The notes below the pieces were generated by a model. The model had not been told where the DNA came from. It saw only the letters and a program-made list of their open reading frames with translations, and ran no database searches. The position numbers were made by a program, and so were the translations under genes. This document shows, piece by piece, positions 8,788 through 17,715 of a DNA stretch of 64,000 bases. The stretch is from Burkholderia pyrrocinia (GTDB taxonomy: Bacteria; Pseudomonadota; Gammaproteobacteria; Burkholderiales; Burkholderiaceae). The stretch covers positions 248,001 to 312,000 of the forward strand of contig NZ_CP094461.1 of the NCBI RefSeq assembly GCF_022809715.1, read 5' to 3'. Each line of letters opens with the position of its first letter. Position 1 is the first letter of the stretch.

Positions 8788-10326
8788 ATGAAGTTGTCCA
8801 CGAAACTGCTGATGCTCGTCGCGGCCGCGCTGTTCGGCGTCGTATTGCTCGCCGCGATGTCGCTGCAGACGCTGCGCGGCGCGCTGATCGACAGCCGTCG
8901 CGAAGAGATCGTCATTCTTTTGACGAAGGCCGAACATCTGGTCAATTCGTACCGCGCGTTGCAGGCGAGCGGTACGCTCACCGCGGATCAGGCCCAGCAG
9001 CAGGCAAAAGCCGCGCTGTCGGCGCTCAACGCGGATACGAAAAGCTACTACTGGGTCACGACTGCCGACGGCGTCAACCTGGTTCACCCGAACGCGAAGT
9101 TCGTCGGCACGCGGGCCAAGGGTAACCGCACGACCGGCGGCCTGACCGATAGCGAGGCTTACCGCGCCGGGATGGCGCAGGCCCATTTCGCTCTCGTCGA
9201 CGTGCTGGTCAAGCGCAGCCCCGACGCGGATGCGGTGCCGAAACTGCAGGGCGTGGTCGCCATTCCGGACTGGAACTGGTGGATCGGCACGGGATTCTTT
9301 TACGACGATATCGACGCGGCCTTCACCCGGCTCGCGATGGTGCTGGGCGCCATCGCGCTCGTCATCGCCGCGACGCTGGCGGCAATCGCATGGGGCGTCC
9401 TGCGCAGCGTCAGGCGCACGCTGGGCGGCGAGCCGGCGCACGCGACGCATATCGCGGCGCGCATCGCCGCCGGCGAACTGGACGTCGAGTTCGATGCGGC
9501 CAAGGCCGCGCCGGGCAGCCTGCTCGCGGCGCTCGGCGAAATGAAGGCGCGTCTGACCGAGACGATCGCCGAAATCCAGACCACGACCCATTCGATCGCC
9601 GTCGGCACCGGCGAGATCGCACAAGGCAACCTGGACCTGTCGCAACGCACGGAGGAGCAGGCCGCGTCGCTGCAGGAGACGGCCGCCAGCATGGAACAGA
9701 TCACGTCGACGGTCCGGCAGAATGCCGAGAATGCGCGTCAGGCCAATGCGCTCGTCACCACGGCCAAGGAAGCGACCGAACTCGGCGGTGCCGCCGTGCA
9801 GGAGGTCGTCGAAACGATGCGGCAGATTTCCGAAGAGTCGGTGCGGATCGCCGACATTACCGTCGTGATCGAAAGCATCGCGTTCCAGACCAACATCCTT
9901 GCGCTCAATGCGGCCGTCGAAGCGGCGCGAGCCGGCGAGGAAGGACGCGGGTTCGCGGTCGTGGCCTCGGAGGTCCGCTCGCTCGCCCAGCGCAGCGCAG
10001 CGGCGGCGAAGGACATCAAGGGGCTGATCGAGGTGTCGGTCGAGAAGGTCGGCAGCGGCAGCCGGCTCGTCGAGGCGGCGGGGACGCGCATGACGGAGAT
10101 CGTCCGGTCGATCGACCGGGTGGCCGATATCATGGGCGAGATCTCCACGGCCTCCGCCGAGCAAAGCACCGGCATCGAACAGGTCGGCAAGGCGGTGTCG
10201 CAAATGGATGAAGTCACGCAGCAGAACGCCGCGCTCGTGGAGCAGGCTGCCGCTGCCGCTTCGTCGCTGGACGAACAGGCGGCACGGTTGAGGTCCGCGG
10301 TAGCGGTGTTCCGGCTGGCCGGCTGA
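8788..10326 (+). CDS. Methyl-accepting chemotaxis protein, single-Cache type
   Basis: 512 residues starting at the ATG after GCGAGG. Transmembrane segment 1 is about residues 7-27; a periplasmic single Cache domain (about 35-180) carries the family's YYWV...VHPN and [11 protein letters not shown] signatures; transmembrane segment 2 is about 190-210 ([19 protein letters not shown]). A HAMP-like linker follows and then the signalling domain, with the highly conserved tip [20 protein letters not shown] around residues 370-390. The C-terminus ends in VFRLAG and lacks the NWETF-type pentapeptide for CheR/CheB docking. Single-Cache receptors of this kind usually sense small organic acids. Neighbouring uptake and catabolic genes suggest it may report their substrate, but this is inference. 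Confidence 0.93.
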   Translation: MKLSTKLLMLVAAALFGVVLLAAMSLQTLRGALIDSRREEIVILLTKAEHLVNSYRALQASGTLTADQAQQQAKAALSALNADTKSYYWVTTADGVNLVHPNAKFVGTRAKGNRTTGGLTDSEAYRAGMAQAHFALVDVLVKRSPDADAVPKLQGVVAIPDWNWWIGTGFFYDDIDAAFTRLAMVLGAIALVIAATLAAIAWGVLRSVRRTLGGEPAHATHIAARIAAGELDVEFDAAKAAPGSLLAALGEMKARLTETIAEIQTTTHSIAVGTGEIAQGNLDLSQRTEEQAASLQETAASMEQITSTVRQNAENARQANALVTTAKEATELGGAAVQEVVETMRQISEESVRIADITVVIESIAFQTNILALNAAVEAARAGEEGRGFAVVASEVRSLAQRSAAAAKDIKGLIEVSVEKVGSGSRLVEAAGTRMTEIVRSIDRVADIMGEISTASAEQSTGIEQVGKAVSQMDEVTQQNAALVEQAAAAASSLDEQAARLRSAVAVFRLAG

Positions 10327-10330
10327 GCGG

Positions 10331-10353
10331 CCGCCCGGACGAGCAACCGGGCG
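10331..10353. terminator. Stem-loop between convergent genes
   Basis: CGCCCGG at 10332-10338 pairs with CCGGGCG at 10347-10353. It lies between the stop of the chemoreceptor gene and the stop of the minus-strand cupin gene, so it could serve both. No T-run. Confidence 0.4.
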
Positions 10354-10379
10354 CGGCGCGCATGCGCGGCCCGCCCGCG

Positions 10380-10724
10380 TCAGAAGATCACATACATCTT
10401 GCGCATCGTCTCGCGCACGTCCCGCAGCCCTTCGGTGTTCGCGGCGAAGAACAGCGTGTCGCCCGCGCCGAACTCGATCGCTTCCTCGCCATCCGGCGCA
10501 AACGTGCCGGCGCCGGCGAGGAAATGCATCGCCTTCGCCTCCTTCACGCCGCGTCGGTAAGTGCCCGGCGTGCATTCGAACACGCCGGTGTCGAACGCCT
10601 CGCTGCCCGGGATCACGACCTGCCGGCCCGACACGCGTGCGGGCTCGGTGCCGGGCAATCCGGCCGTGCCCCAGTCTTCGGGCAACGCGGTGTCGACTGA
10701 GCGGGAAATCTTCTGAACTTTCAT
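10380..10724 (-). CDS. Small cupin domain protein (EutQ-like cupin_3 type)
   Basis: 114 residues from the ATG at 10724, preceded by GAGGA at a good spacing. One cupin barrel: the segment SEAFDTGVFECTPGTYRR is followed by AMHFLAGAGTFAPDGEEAIEFGAGDTLFF split by short loops, the usual two-motif pattern. The frame is open upstream to 10931 but that part lacks protein character. The family contains small-molecule binding or isomerase proteins of mostly unknown function. It is divergent from the ABC importer operon and shares the 496-bp control region with it, so co-regulation is plausible. Similar EutQ-type cupins occur at 17716-18450. Confidence 0.8.
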   Translation of the reverse strand: MKVQKISRSVDTALPEDWGTAGLPGTEPARVSGRQVVIPGSEAFDTGVFECTPGTYRRGVKEAKAMHFLAGAGTFAPDGEEAIEFGAGDTLFFAANTEGLRDVRETMRKMYVIF

Positions 10725-11043
10725 GCGTGGGTGTCCTCGCGGTGACGGGAAATCGCCCCGGCGCAGCGGCTGCGAGGGCGGCGCACTGTCGCACGCGCGC
10801 GCGGCCGGCGACCAGGGCATTTCGCTCGTTTCGATCTGCATCGGCCCACGCACGCGCAATCGACGCAAAACATGCGGTTTGGGGCCGCCGAACGCGTTTC
10901 GGATGCCGAACGGGCAATTTTGTCGGTGCAATCTGCGGCGGCCGCCGCTTTACGATTCTGTCTGTCACGCATCTGTCGCGAATGGATCAGGAAGGTGCGG
11001 CGGCACACGCGGGCGCGCAGCTGATCATGCTGCGCGGACGGCC

Positions 11044-11113
11044 CAAAACGGTCGAATCGTGTCGTGCAGGCGCCCCGAATCGCGACAACCGCCATTTTGG
11101 CGGTGCTTAAATG
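11044..11113 (+). promoter_or_regulatory. Shared regulatory element, copy A (upstream of ABC importer)
   Basis: A 70-base block beginning CAAAACGGTCGAAT and ending TGCTTAAATG. The same beginning and end, with the same total length, occur in copies at 16775-16844 and 24285-24354. Copy A is the most diverged: its ends match copy C closely (last ten bases identical) while the middle aligns only with small gaps (CGAAT, CGCG, CAAC). Its end lies 107 bases before the ATG at 11221; copy C ends 105 bases before its ATG. It is probably an activator site plus promoter; AraC proteins encoded at 16947 and 28686 are the natural candidates. Confidence 0.6.
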
Positions 11114-11220
11114 AACTCAATGCGTACGACGTTGCACTCGCTACCAGCACGCGGGCGCGGCGGGAATCACGAACCACGCTGGACCCCAGGACCCACTTTC
11201 CACAGTCAGGAGCAGTTCGG

Positions 11221-12807
11221 ATGAGCGACGATATCGACAACGGCGGAGATCACCGCGGCTTCACGCGCCGCGACATGATGCGGACCATGGCGGCGGCCGG
11301 CATGATGGCCACCGGCGCCGGCGGACTGCTGATGGGCGCGCAGCCGGCGTTCGCCGCGCCCGCGCCGAAGCGCGGCGGCAAGATCCGCGTGGCGAACGAA
11401 TCCGGTTCGACGGCCGATACGCTCGACCCGGCCAAGGGCTCGACGGGCGCCGACTACATCCGCTTCTTCATGTTCTACAGCGGCCTCACGCAGCTGGATG
11501 CCAGCCTGACGCCGCAGATGAACCTGGCCGAATCGCTGCGGACGACCGACGCGAAGACCTGGGTCATCAAGCTGCGCAAGGGCGTCACGTTCCACGACGG
11601 CAAGACGGTCGGCCCGGCCGACGTCGTGTTCTCGCTGCTGCGCCACAAGAACGCGGCCACGGCTTCGAAGGTCAAGACGATCGCCGACCAGTTCACCGAC
11701 GCGAAGGCGACCGGGCCCGACGAAGTCACGCTCACGCTCGCCAGCGCGAACGCGGACCTGCCGGTGATCCTCGCGACGCCGCAGCTCGTGATCGTCAAGG
11801 ACGGCACGACCGACTTCACGACCGGCATCGGCTGCGGCCCGTACAAGCTGAAGACGTTCAAGCCGGGCGTGTCGACGGTCGGCGTGCGCAACGACAGCTA
11901 CTTCAAGCCGGGAATGCCGTATCTCGACGAGATCGAGCTGATCGGCATCAGCGACAGCGCCGCGCGCCTGAACGCGCTGCTGTCGGGCGACGTGCACCTC
12001 GTGAATGCGATCGATCCGCGCTCGACGCAGCGCGTCGCGTCGACACCCGGTTATGCGCTCAGGGAAACCAAGTCGGGGCTCTATACCGACCTCATCATGC
12101 GCAGCGAAAGCCCGCTGACCGCGAACCCGGATTTCGTCGAGGGGATGAAGTACCTGTTCGACCGCGAGCAGATCCGCTCGGCGGTGTTCCGCGGCTACGC
12201 GGTGATCGGCAACGATCAGCCGATTCCGCCGGGCCATCGCTACTTCAACGCGTCGCTGCCGCAGCGGCCGCACGATCCGGACAAGGCGAAATTCCTGTTC
12301 CAGAAAGCGGGCGCGCTGGGCGTGACGCTGCCGCCGATCTACGCGACGTCGGACGCGAACGGCTCGATCGAGATGGCCGTGCTGCTGCAGCAGGCCGGCC
12401 AGAAGATCGGACTGAACCTGCAGGTGAACCGCGTGTCGGCCGACGGCTACTGGTCGAACCACTGGATGAAGCATCCGCTCGGCTTCGGCAACATCAACCC
12501 GCGCTCGAGCGCCGACGTGCTGTTCACGCAGTTCTTCAAGTCGGATGCGCCGTGGAACGAGTCGGGCTGGAAGAACGCGAAGTTCGATCAGCTGCTGCTG
12601 GCCGCGCGTTCCGAGACCGACGATGCGAAGCGCAAGCAGATGTACGGCGACATGCAGGCGATCGTCGCGCAGCAGGGCAGGGTCGGCATCCCGGCGTTCA
12701 TCAGTTTCCTCGACGGCTACGACAAGCGCCTCGGCGGCCTTGGTTCGATCCCGACCGGCGGGATGATGGGCTTCATGTTCGCCGAGAACGTGTGGTGGAA
12801 CGCGTGA
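11221..12807 (+). CDS. Dipeptide/oligopeptide-type ABC transporter substrate-binding protein
   Basis: 528 residues from the ATG at 11221, with AGGAG upstream. A long signal region contains a Tat-like twin arginine (FTRRDMM, residues 14-20), a hydrophobic stretch, and a cleavage site near AFAA (43-46). The mature part is a family 5 extracellular solute-binding protein: GSTADTLDPAKG, then WVIKLRKGVTFHDGK and a C-terminal FDQLLLAARSETD. These proteins deliver peptides, opines, nickel or glutathione to a DppBCDF-type importer. It is the first gene of a four-gene operon with two permeases and a fused ATPase. The ligand is unknown; the surrounding deacylase and amine oxidoreductase genes suggest an N-acyl or modified amino acid. 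Confidence 0.93.
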   Translation: MSDDIDNGGDHRGFTRRDMMRTMAAAGMMATGAGGLLMGAQPAFAAPAPKRGGKIRVANESGSTADTLDPAKGSTGADYIRFFMFYSGLTQLDASLTPQMNLAESLRTTDAKTWVIKLRKGVTFHDGKTVGPADVVFSLLRHKNAATASKVKTIADQFTDAKATGPDEVTLTLASANADLPVILATPQLVIVKDGTTDFTTGIGCGPYKLKTFKPGVSTVGVRNDSYFKPGMPYLDEIELIGISDSAARLNALLSGDVHLVNAIDPRSTQRVASTPGYALRETKSGLYTDLIMRSESPLTANPDFVEGMKYLFDREQIRSAVFRGYAVIGNDQPIPPGHRYFNASLPQRPHDPDKAKFLFQKAGALGVTLPPIYATSDANGSIEMAVLLQQAGQKIGLNLQVNRVSADGYWSNHWMKHPLGFGNINPRSSADVLFTQFFKSDAPWNESGWKNAKFDQLLLAARSETDDAKRKQMYGDMQAIVAQQGRVGIPAFISFLDGYDKRLGGLGSIPTGGMMGFMFAENVWWNA

Positions 12808-12886
12808 CGCCGTTGCCCGTCGCAGCCGCGTTGCCGGTGCGGGTTGCCGCGCCGGCAACGCTCGAACTTTTCCGGAGTGCCGCGCC

Positions 12887-13840
12887 ATGAACCGCATTCT
12901 GCTCGGACTGATCGGCCGCCGCATCGCGGTCACCGCGCTGACGCTGCTGATCGTGTCCGTGATCATCTTCGCGATCACGAACCTGCTGCCGGGCGATGCC
13001 GCGCAGGCCGCGCTCGGCCAGTCCGCGACGCCGGAAACGGTGGCCGCGCTGCGCCAGCAGTTCGGCCTCGACATGCCGGCCCACGTGCGCTATGTGCACT
13101 GGCTCGCGGGCCTGCTGCACGGCGACTTCGGCCGTTCGCTGTCGAGCGACATGCCGGTGTCCGACATGATCGGCGGGCGCCTGCCGAAGTCGCTGACGCT
13201 CGCGGCGATCACGACCTGCGTATCGGTGCCGATTGCACTGGTGCTCGGCATTCTCGCGGCGGTCAAGCGCGAGTCGGCGATCGACCGCGCGATCAGCCTC
13301 GGCACGCTGTCGCTCGTCGCGACGCCGGAATTCCTGATCGCGACGGTCGCCGTGCTCGTGCTGGCGGTGAAGCTGCACTGGCTCTCCGCGCTGTCGTACA
13401 GCGGCCCGATCGAAAGCGTCCACGATTTCCTGCGCGCGTATGCGATGCCGGTGCTGACGCTCTGCGCGGTCGTGATCGCGCAGATGGCACGGATGACGCG
13501 CGCCGCGGTCATCGAGCAACTGAGCGCGTCGTATGTCGAGATGGCCGTGCTCAAGGGCGCGAGCCCCGCGCGCGTGGTGCTGCGCCATGCGCTGCCGAAC
13601 GCGATCGGGCCGATCGCCAATGCGATCGCACTGAGCCTGTCGTATCTGCTCGGCGGCGTGATCGTCGTCGAGACGATCTTCAACTATCCGGGCCTCGCCA
13701 GCCTGATGGTCGATGCGGTCGGCAACCGCGACTTCCCGCTGGTGCAGGCGTGCACGCTGATCTTCTGCGTGGCCTATCTGACGCTCGTGCTGTTCGCCGA
13801 TCTCTGCTCGATCGTGTCGAACCCGAGACTGCGGACCTGA
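12887..13840 (+). CDS. ABC transporter permease, DppB type
   Basis: 317 residues. Starts MNRILLGLIGRRIAVTALT with the first transmembrane segment near residues 12-32, then the DppB-like loop around GDAAQAALG and HWLAGLLHGDFGRS. The EAA-type cytoplasmic loop that docks on the ATPase is seen as VLKGASPARVVLRHALPNAI (about 221-240). Ends in VSNPRLRT, typical of this subfamily. It lies 79 bp after the binding protein and 21 bp before the second permease. Confidence 0.94.
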   Translation: MNRILLGLIGRRIAVTALTLLIVSVIIFAITNLLPGDAAQAALGQSATPETVAALRQQFGLDMPAHVRYVHWLAGLLHGDFGRSLSSDMPVSDMIGGRLPKSLTLAAITTCVSVPIALVLGILAAVKRESAIDRAISLGTLSLVATPEFLIATVAVLVLAVKLHWLSALSYSGPIESVHDFLRAYAMPVLTLCAVVIAQMARMTRAAVIEQLSASYVEMAVLKGASPARVVLRHALPNAIGPIANAIALSLSYLLGGVIVVETIFNYPGLASLMVDAVGNRDFPLVQACTLIFCVAYLTLVLFADLCSIVSNPRLRT

Positions 13841-13861
13841 CCGTCCCGTCCTTCTCCCGAG

Positions 13862-14827
13862 ATGCCGAACATGCACCCGACCGAACCCGTACAACGCAGC
13901 AGCGCGCTGCCGCCGCCCGGCGATCCGCGCCCGTCGCGGGGCGACACGTCGCCTGCCGCACCTTCTCCCGAGCAGCCGCGCAAGCGCCGCGCGATGCGCC
14001 CGGCGCTGACCACCGGCGGCTGGATCGGCCTGTCGATGGCCGGCCTGATGCTGTTCGTCGCGGTGTTCGCGCCGCTCCTCGCGCCGCACGAAGTCGGCAC
14101 GATCGTGACGCCCGACGTGTTCGCGCCGTTCAGCGCGAAGCTGCCGTTCGGCTCGGACTTCCTCGGCCGCGACATGCTGAGCCGGATCCTGTACGGCACG
14201 CGGCTGACCGTGCTGCTGGCGCTCGCGGCGGTGCTGCTCGCCGCGCTGACCGGCACGACGCTCGGGCTGCTCGCGACGGTGTCGGGCCGCGTGGTCGACG
14301 AAACCATGAGCCGCGTGCTCGATGCGCTCACGTCGATCCCGTCGAAGATGTTCGCGCTGATGATCGTCGCGGCGTTCGGCTCGTCGCTGCCGCTGCTGAT
14401 CGTGACGGCCGCGATCAGCTACATGCCGGGCTCGTACCGGATCGCGCGCGCGCTGGCGGTCAACATCAGCACGCTCGAATTCGTGCAGGTCGCACGAGCG
14501 CGCGGCGAGAGCGCGCTGTACATCGCGTGCGTCGAGATGCTGCCGAACATGATTCACCCGATGCTCGCCGACACGGGGCTGCGCTTCACGTTCGTCGTGC
14601 TGCTGCTGAGCGGCCTGAGCTTCCTCGGGCTCGGCGTGCAGCCGCCGTACGCGGACCTCGGCTCGCTCGTGCGCGAGAACATCGCCAGCCTCGGCGACGG
14701 CTCGGCCGTCGCGATCATGCCCGCGGTCGCGATCGCGATCCTGACGGTGGGCGTCAACCTGTTGATCGACGGCTTGCCGCATCGCGGCCGCCGCAAGGGT
14801 GCGGCGGGCGCCGCGGGAGCACACTGA
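13862..14827 (+). CDS. ABC transporter permease, DppC type
   Basis: 321 residues. The first ~45 residues are a proline- and basic-rich cytoplasmic tail, then six predicted membrane segments. Family markers are the GSDFLGRDMLSRILYGTR segment after the first transmembrane helix, the DAxTSIPSKMFAL loop, and the EAA-like loop with VARARGES...MLPNM. The second half ends in NLLIDGLPHRGR, the normal C-terminus of DppC proteins. Its TGA overlaps the ATG of the next gene by one base, indicating translational coupling. Confidence 0.94.
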   Translation: MPNMHPTEPVQRSSALPPPGDPRPSRGDTSPAAPSPEQPRKRRAMRPALTTGGWIGLSMAGLMLFVAVFAPLLAPHEVGTIVTPDVFAPFSAKLPFGSDFLGRDMLSRILYGTRLTVLLALAAVLLAALTGTTLGLLATVSGRVVDETMSRVLDALTSIPSKMFALMIVAAFGSSLPLLIVTAAISYMPGSYRIARALAVNISTLEFVQVARARGESALYIACVEMLPNMIHPMLADTGLRFTFVVLLLSGLSFLGLGVQPPYADLGSLVRENIASLGDGSAVAIMPAVAIAILTVGVNLLIDGLPHRGRRKGAAGAAGAH

Positions 14828-16698
14828 TGCGACACGAATCGAACCCGCTCGTCGAGGTGCGCGGGCTGCGCGTGGTCGGCGGCCGGCCGGGCGGTGCGGA
14901 AACGACGATCGTCGACGGCGTCGACTTCGACGTCCGGCGCGGCGAGGTGCTCGCGCTGATCGGCGAATCCGGCTCGGGCAAGACGACCATCGCGCTGTCG
15001 CTGATGGGCCATGCGCGCGCCGGCTGCCGGATCGCCGGCGGCTCGGTCAAGCTCGACGGGGCGGACGTCTGCGCGCTGTCCGCGCAGGCGCTGACCGCGC
15101 TGCGCGGCCGCCGGGTCGCGTACATCGCGCAGAGCGCGGCCGCCGCGTTCAACCCGTCGCGCACGATCCTCGACCAGGTGATCGAGAGCGCGCTGATCCA
15201 CCGGACGCTGACGAAGCGCGACGCGCAGGCGAAGGCGGTCGAGCTGTTCCGCGCGCTTGCGCTGCCGGAGCCGGAGACGATCGGCAAGCGTTATCCGCAC
15301 CAGGTGTCGGGCGGCCAGCTGCAGCGTCTGATGGCGGCGATGGCGCTGATCACCGATCCGGAGCTGGTGATTCTCGACGAGCCGACGACGGCGCTCGACG
15401 TGACCACGCAGATCGACGTGCTGCAGGCGTTCAAGAGCGTGATCCGGCGCTACGGCATGAGCGCGGTGTACGTGTCGCACGATCTGGCCGTCGTCGCGCA
15501 GATGGCCGACCGGATCATCGTGCTGAGCGACGGCGTGATCCGCGAGTCGGGCGACACCGAACAGATCCTGCATGCGCCCGTGCATCCGTACACGCAGAGC
15601 CTGATCGCGGCGGTCGCGCCGAGCGATGCCGAACCGGCGGAGAAATCCGCGCCCGCCGCGCCGGCGCCGCTGCTCGACGTGCGCGGCGCGATCGCCGGCT
15701 ACGGCGGCCGCACCGCGAAAGGCTGGCCGGCCAAGGTGATCCTGCACGAAGTGGACCTGCGCATCGGGCGCGGCCAGACGGTCGGCGTGATCGGCGAATC
15801 GGGCTCGGGCAAGACCACGCTCGCGAAGGTGATCGCGGGCCTGGTGCCGGCCACCGGCGGGCAGATCCTGCTCGACGGCGAGCCGCTCGCGCTCGATACG
15901 GCCAAGCGCACGAAGGAGCAGCACCGCCGCGTGCAGATCGTGTTCCAGAACGCGGATACCGCGCTCAATCCGGTGCATACCGTCGAGCGCACGCTCGCGC
16001 GACCGCTCGCGTTCTATCACGGGATCAAGGGCGCGCGCGCACGGCGGCGCGTCGCGGAACTGCTCGAGCTCGTGCGGCTGCCGCAGGCCGTCGCCGGGCG
16101 GCGCACGGGCGAATTGTCCGGCGGGCAGAAGCAGCGCGTGAACCTCGCGCGCGCGCTCGCGGCGGAGCCCGACCTGATCCTGTGCGACGAAGTGACGTCG
16201 GCGCTCGATACCGTGGTCGGCGCCGCGATCATGGACCTGTTGCGCGAACTGCAGGCGAAGCTCGGCGTGTCGTACGTGTTCATCACGCACGACATCGCCA
16301 AGGTGCGCGCGATCAGCGACGACATCGTCGTGCTGTACGCGGGCCGCCGCGTCGAGACGGGCAGCCGCGACGCGCTGTGCGCGCCGCCTTATCACCCGTA
16401 TTCGCACCTGCTCGTGTCGTCGGCGCCGGAATTGCGCGCGGGCTGGCTCGACGATGCGGCCGAGCGTTGCCACCGGCCACTGGTGCCGATCGGTGCGAGC
16501 GCGGACGACGCCGGGTTGTGCCCGTTCCTGTCGCGCTGCCCGATGCGGGTGGACGGCGTATGCAATCAAACGGCACCCGTGCTGCGCACCCTCGACAACG
16601 GTGCGCTGGTGCTGTGCCACCGCAGCGAGGACGACCTGACGCGCTTCCAGGCGGAGCCGGCGGCGGTCGTCGCGCCGGTGCAACCGGTGCGCCTGTAG
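14827..16698 (+). CDS. ABC transporter ATP-binding protein, fused DppD-DppF type
   Basis: 623 residues with two complete ATPase domains. Domain 1 (about 5-275): Walker A GESGSGKTT near 43-51, signature SGGQLQR, Walker B VILDEPTTALD. Domain 2 (about 285-590): Walker A GESGSGKTT, signature SGGQKQR, Walker B LILCDEVTSALD. Each is followed by the oligopeptide-family C-terminal region; the second has the cysteine-rich CPFLSRCPM...C segment (about 560-580) that in DppD/DppF proteins can bind an iron-sulfur cluster. In many transporters these are two separate genes. It completes the importer begun at 11221, and no outer gene follows in the operon. Confidence 0.94.
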   Translation: MRHESNPLVEVRGLRVVGGRPGGAETTIVDGVDFDVRRGEVLALIGESGSGKTTIALSLMGHARAGCRIAGGSVKLDGADVCALSAQALTALRGRRVAYIAQSAAAAFNPSRTILDQVIESALIHRTLTKRDAQAKAVELFRALALPEPETIGKRYPHQVSGGQLQRLMAAMALITDPELVILDEPTTALDVTTQIDVLQAFKSVIRRYGMSAVYVSHDLAVVAQMADRIIVLSDGVIRESGDTEQILHAPVHPYTQSLIAAVAPSDAEPAEKSAPAAPAPLLDVRGAIAGYGGRTAKGWPAKVILHEVDLRIGRGQTVGVIGESGSGKTTLAKVIAGLVPATGGQILLDGEPLALDTAKRTKEQHRRVQIVFQNADTALNPVHTVERTLARPLAFYHGIKGARARRRVAELLELVRLPQAVAGRRTGELSGGQKQRVNLARALAAEPDLILCDEVTSALDTVVGAAIMDLLRELQAKLGVSYVFITHDIAKVRAISDDIVVLYAGRRVETGSRDALCAPPYHPYSHLLVSSAPELRAGWLDDAAERCHRPLVPIGASADDAGLCPFLSRCPMRVDGVCNQTAPVLRTLDNGALVLCHRSEDDLTRFQAEPAAVVAPVQPVRL

Positions 16699-16774
16699 TG
16701 GGCCGCACCATTGGTTCACCGCGCTCGCGCAGGCCTGCGATCGGTTTTCCGCACAGGCTGCTGCGGCAGTCGCG

Positions 16775-16844
16775 TAAAACGGTGGATTGTGCGTGCGCCG
16801 TGCGCGAATATGCCGCAACTGCGCTTCTTGACGGTGATTAAACC
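16775..16844 (+). promoter_or_regulatory. Shared regulatory element, copy B (orphaned)
   Basis: Seventy bases from TAAAACGGTG to TGATTAAACC. By hand alignment it matches copy C (24285-24354) at 57 of 70 positions without gaps; the core TGCGTGCGCCGTGCGCGAAT is identical in both. It now lies directly in front of 30 codons of a lost oxidoreductase gene, so it controls nothing but perhaps the AraC gene at 16947. Confidence 0.65.
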
Positions 16845-16935
16845 GATCGACACCGGCGCGACCGGCACGCCGATCGAGTCGTTCGCGATCGCGCGCTTCG
16901 TCGCGCCGGTAACGGCCGCGCAGGCGGCCGCATGA
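16845..16935 (+). pseudogene. 3' remnant of a FAD oxidoreductase gene
   Basis: The reading frame PIDTGATGTPIESFAIARF, ending at TGA 16935, matches the last 30 codons of the FAD oxidoreductase at 27523-28674 (LIDTGATSTPIEPFAIGRF). The rest of that gene, and the whole operon before it, is missing. The remnant is followed by an AraC gene just as the intact gene is. It is a deletion scar of a paralogous locus. Confidence 0.75.
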
Positions 16936-16946
16936 GGATGGCGAAC

Positions 16947-17402
16947 ATGGTCGCTCTGTTCCACGATTCGGTCGAAAGTGCGGCGCTCCGCGCTGCTGGC
17001 GTCGGGCGGCCCGTATCGCCGGCCATCGGCGACGTGCTGCGCACGATCGATGCGTCGTTCGCGCAGCCGCTGAATCTCGATACGCTCGCGGCGGTGGCCG
17101 GGTTGAGCGTGTCGCGTTTCACCGCGCGTTTTCGCAGCGAAATCGGGCTGTCGCCGCATCGGTATCTGTGTCTGGTGCGTGTTCGGCGTGCGCAGGACTT
17201 GCTGCGCGGCGGCGTGGCGCCGTCGGTCGTGGCGACCGAAGTCGGTTTCTTCGACCAGAGCCATCTGTGCCGGCATTTCCGGCGGGTGCTCGGGATTACG
17301 CCGCGCGATTACGTGAGCGCGCGGTCGGGTGGGGCGCAGGGGCGAACGTCGTCGCTGCGCACGCACGATGAACGCCGCGGCGCGTCCTGCCAGGCCGCGT
17401 AG
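16947..17402 (+). CDS. AraC-family DNA-binding protein without effector domain
   Basis: 151 residues from the ATG at 16947. This start is chosen because GAGG precedes it by 9 and because the protein then aligns end to end with its paralogue at 28686 (both MxxxFHxxxxxxA at the N-terminus); in-frame ATGs at 16932 and 16938 are alternatives. Residues about 30-130 are the AraC double helix-turn-helix: LDTLAAVAGLSVSRFTARFR and then VVATEVGFFDQSHLCRHFRR. There is no GlxA/amidase-like or cupin sensor domain; only about 30 residues precede the DNA-binding part. It is the surviving downstream gene of a broken operon. The C-terminal tail (about 130-151) differs from the paralogue. Confidence 0.85.
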   Translation: MVALFHDSVESAALRAAGVGRPVSPAIGDVLRTIDASFAQPLNLDTLAAVAGLSVSRFTARFRSEIGLSPHRYLCLVRVRRAQDLLRGGVAPSVVATEVGFFDQSHLCRHFRRVLGITPRDYVSARSGGAQGRTSSLRTHDERRGASCQAA

Positions 17403-17715
17403 GCGAAAGCGGAGCGGGCGCGCGGCTGCGACCGGCCCTGGCTGCTCGGTGAAGCCGCCTGCCGGCCCGTGGCTTGCGCATTAAACCGTATTTAACGATC
17501 GATTTTCTGGAAGTTAATCAGTCGGGAAGGTCCGAGACGCATAATTGCAGGCACGAACCGTCAGCCGCGCGATTGAATTATTTCGCAATGAATACGCTTT
17601 ATCAAACAGATCAATACTCCTGACGGTTTCCGGAAACGAAGTCGCGAGAACGACGATTTCCGGTACCGCCCGAGGACATTTCAACAAGATCGTCGCGCAA
17701 TGCGCAGGAGCAGAA
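17403..17715. other. Intergenic region upstream of cupin/oxidoreductase operon
   Basis: About 310 bases that become clearly AT-richer from about 17480 (TTAAACCGTATTTAACG and similar). The reading frame of the cupin gene is open back to 17545 but without protein character. AACCGTCAG at 17556-17564 and CTGACGGTT at 17620-17628 form a wide inverted repeat. Presumably it holds the promoter of the 17716 operon; no copy of the 70-base element is seen here. Confidence 0.4.
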
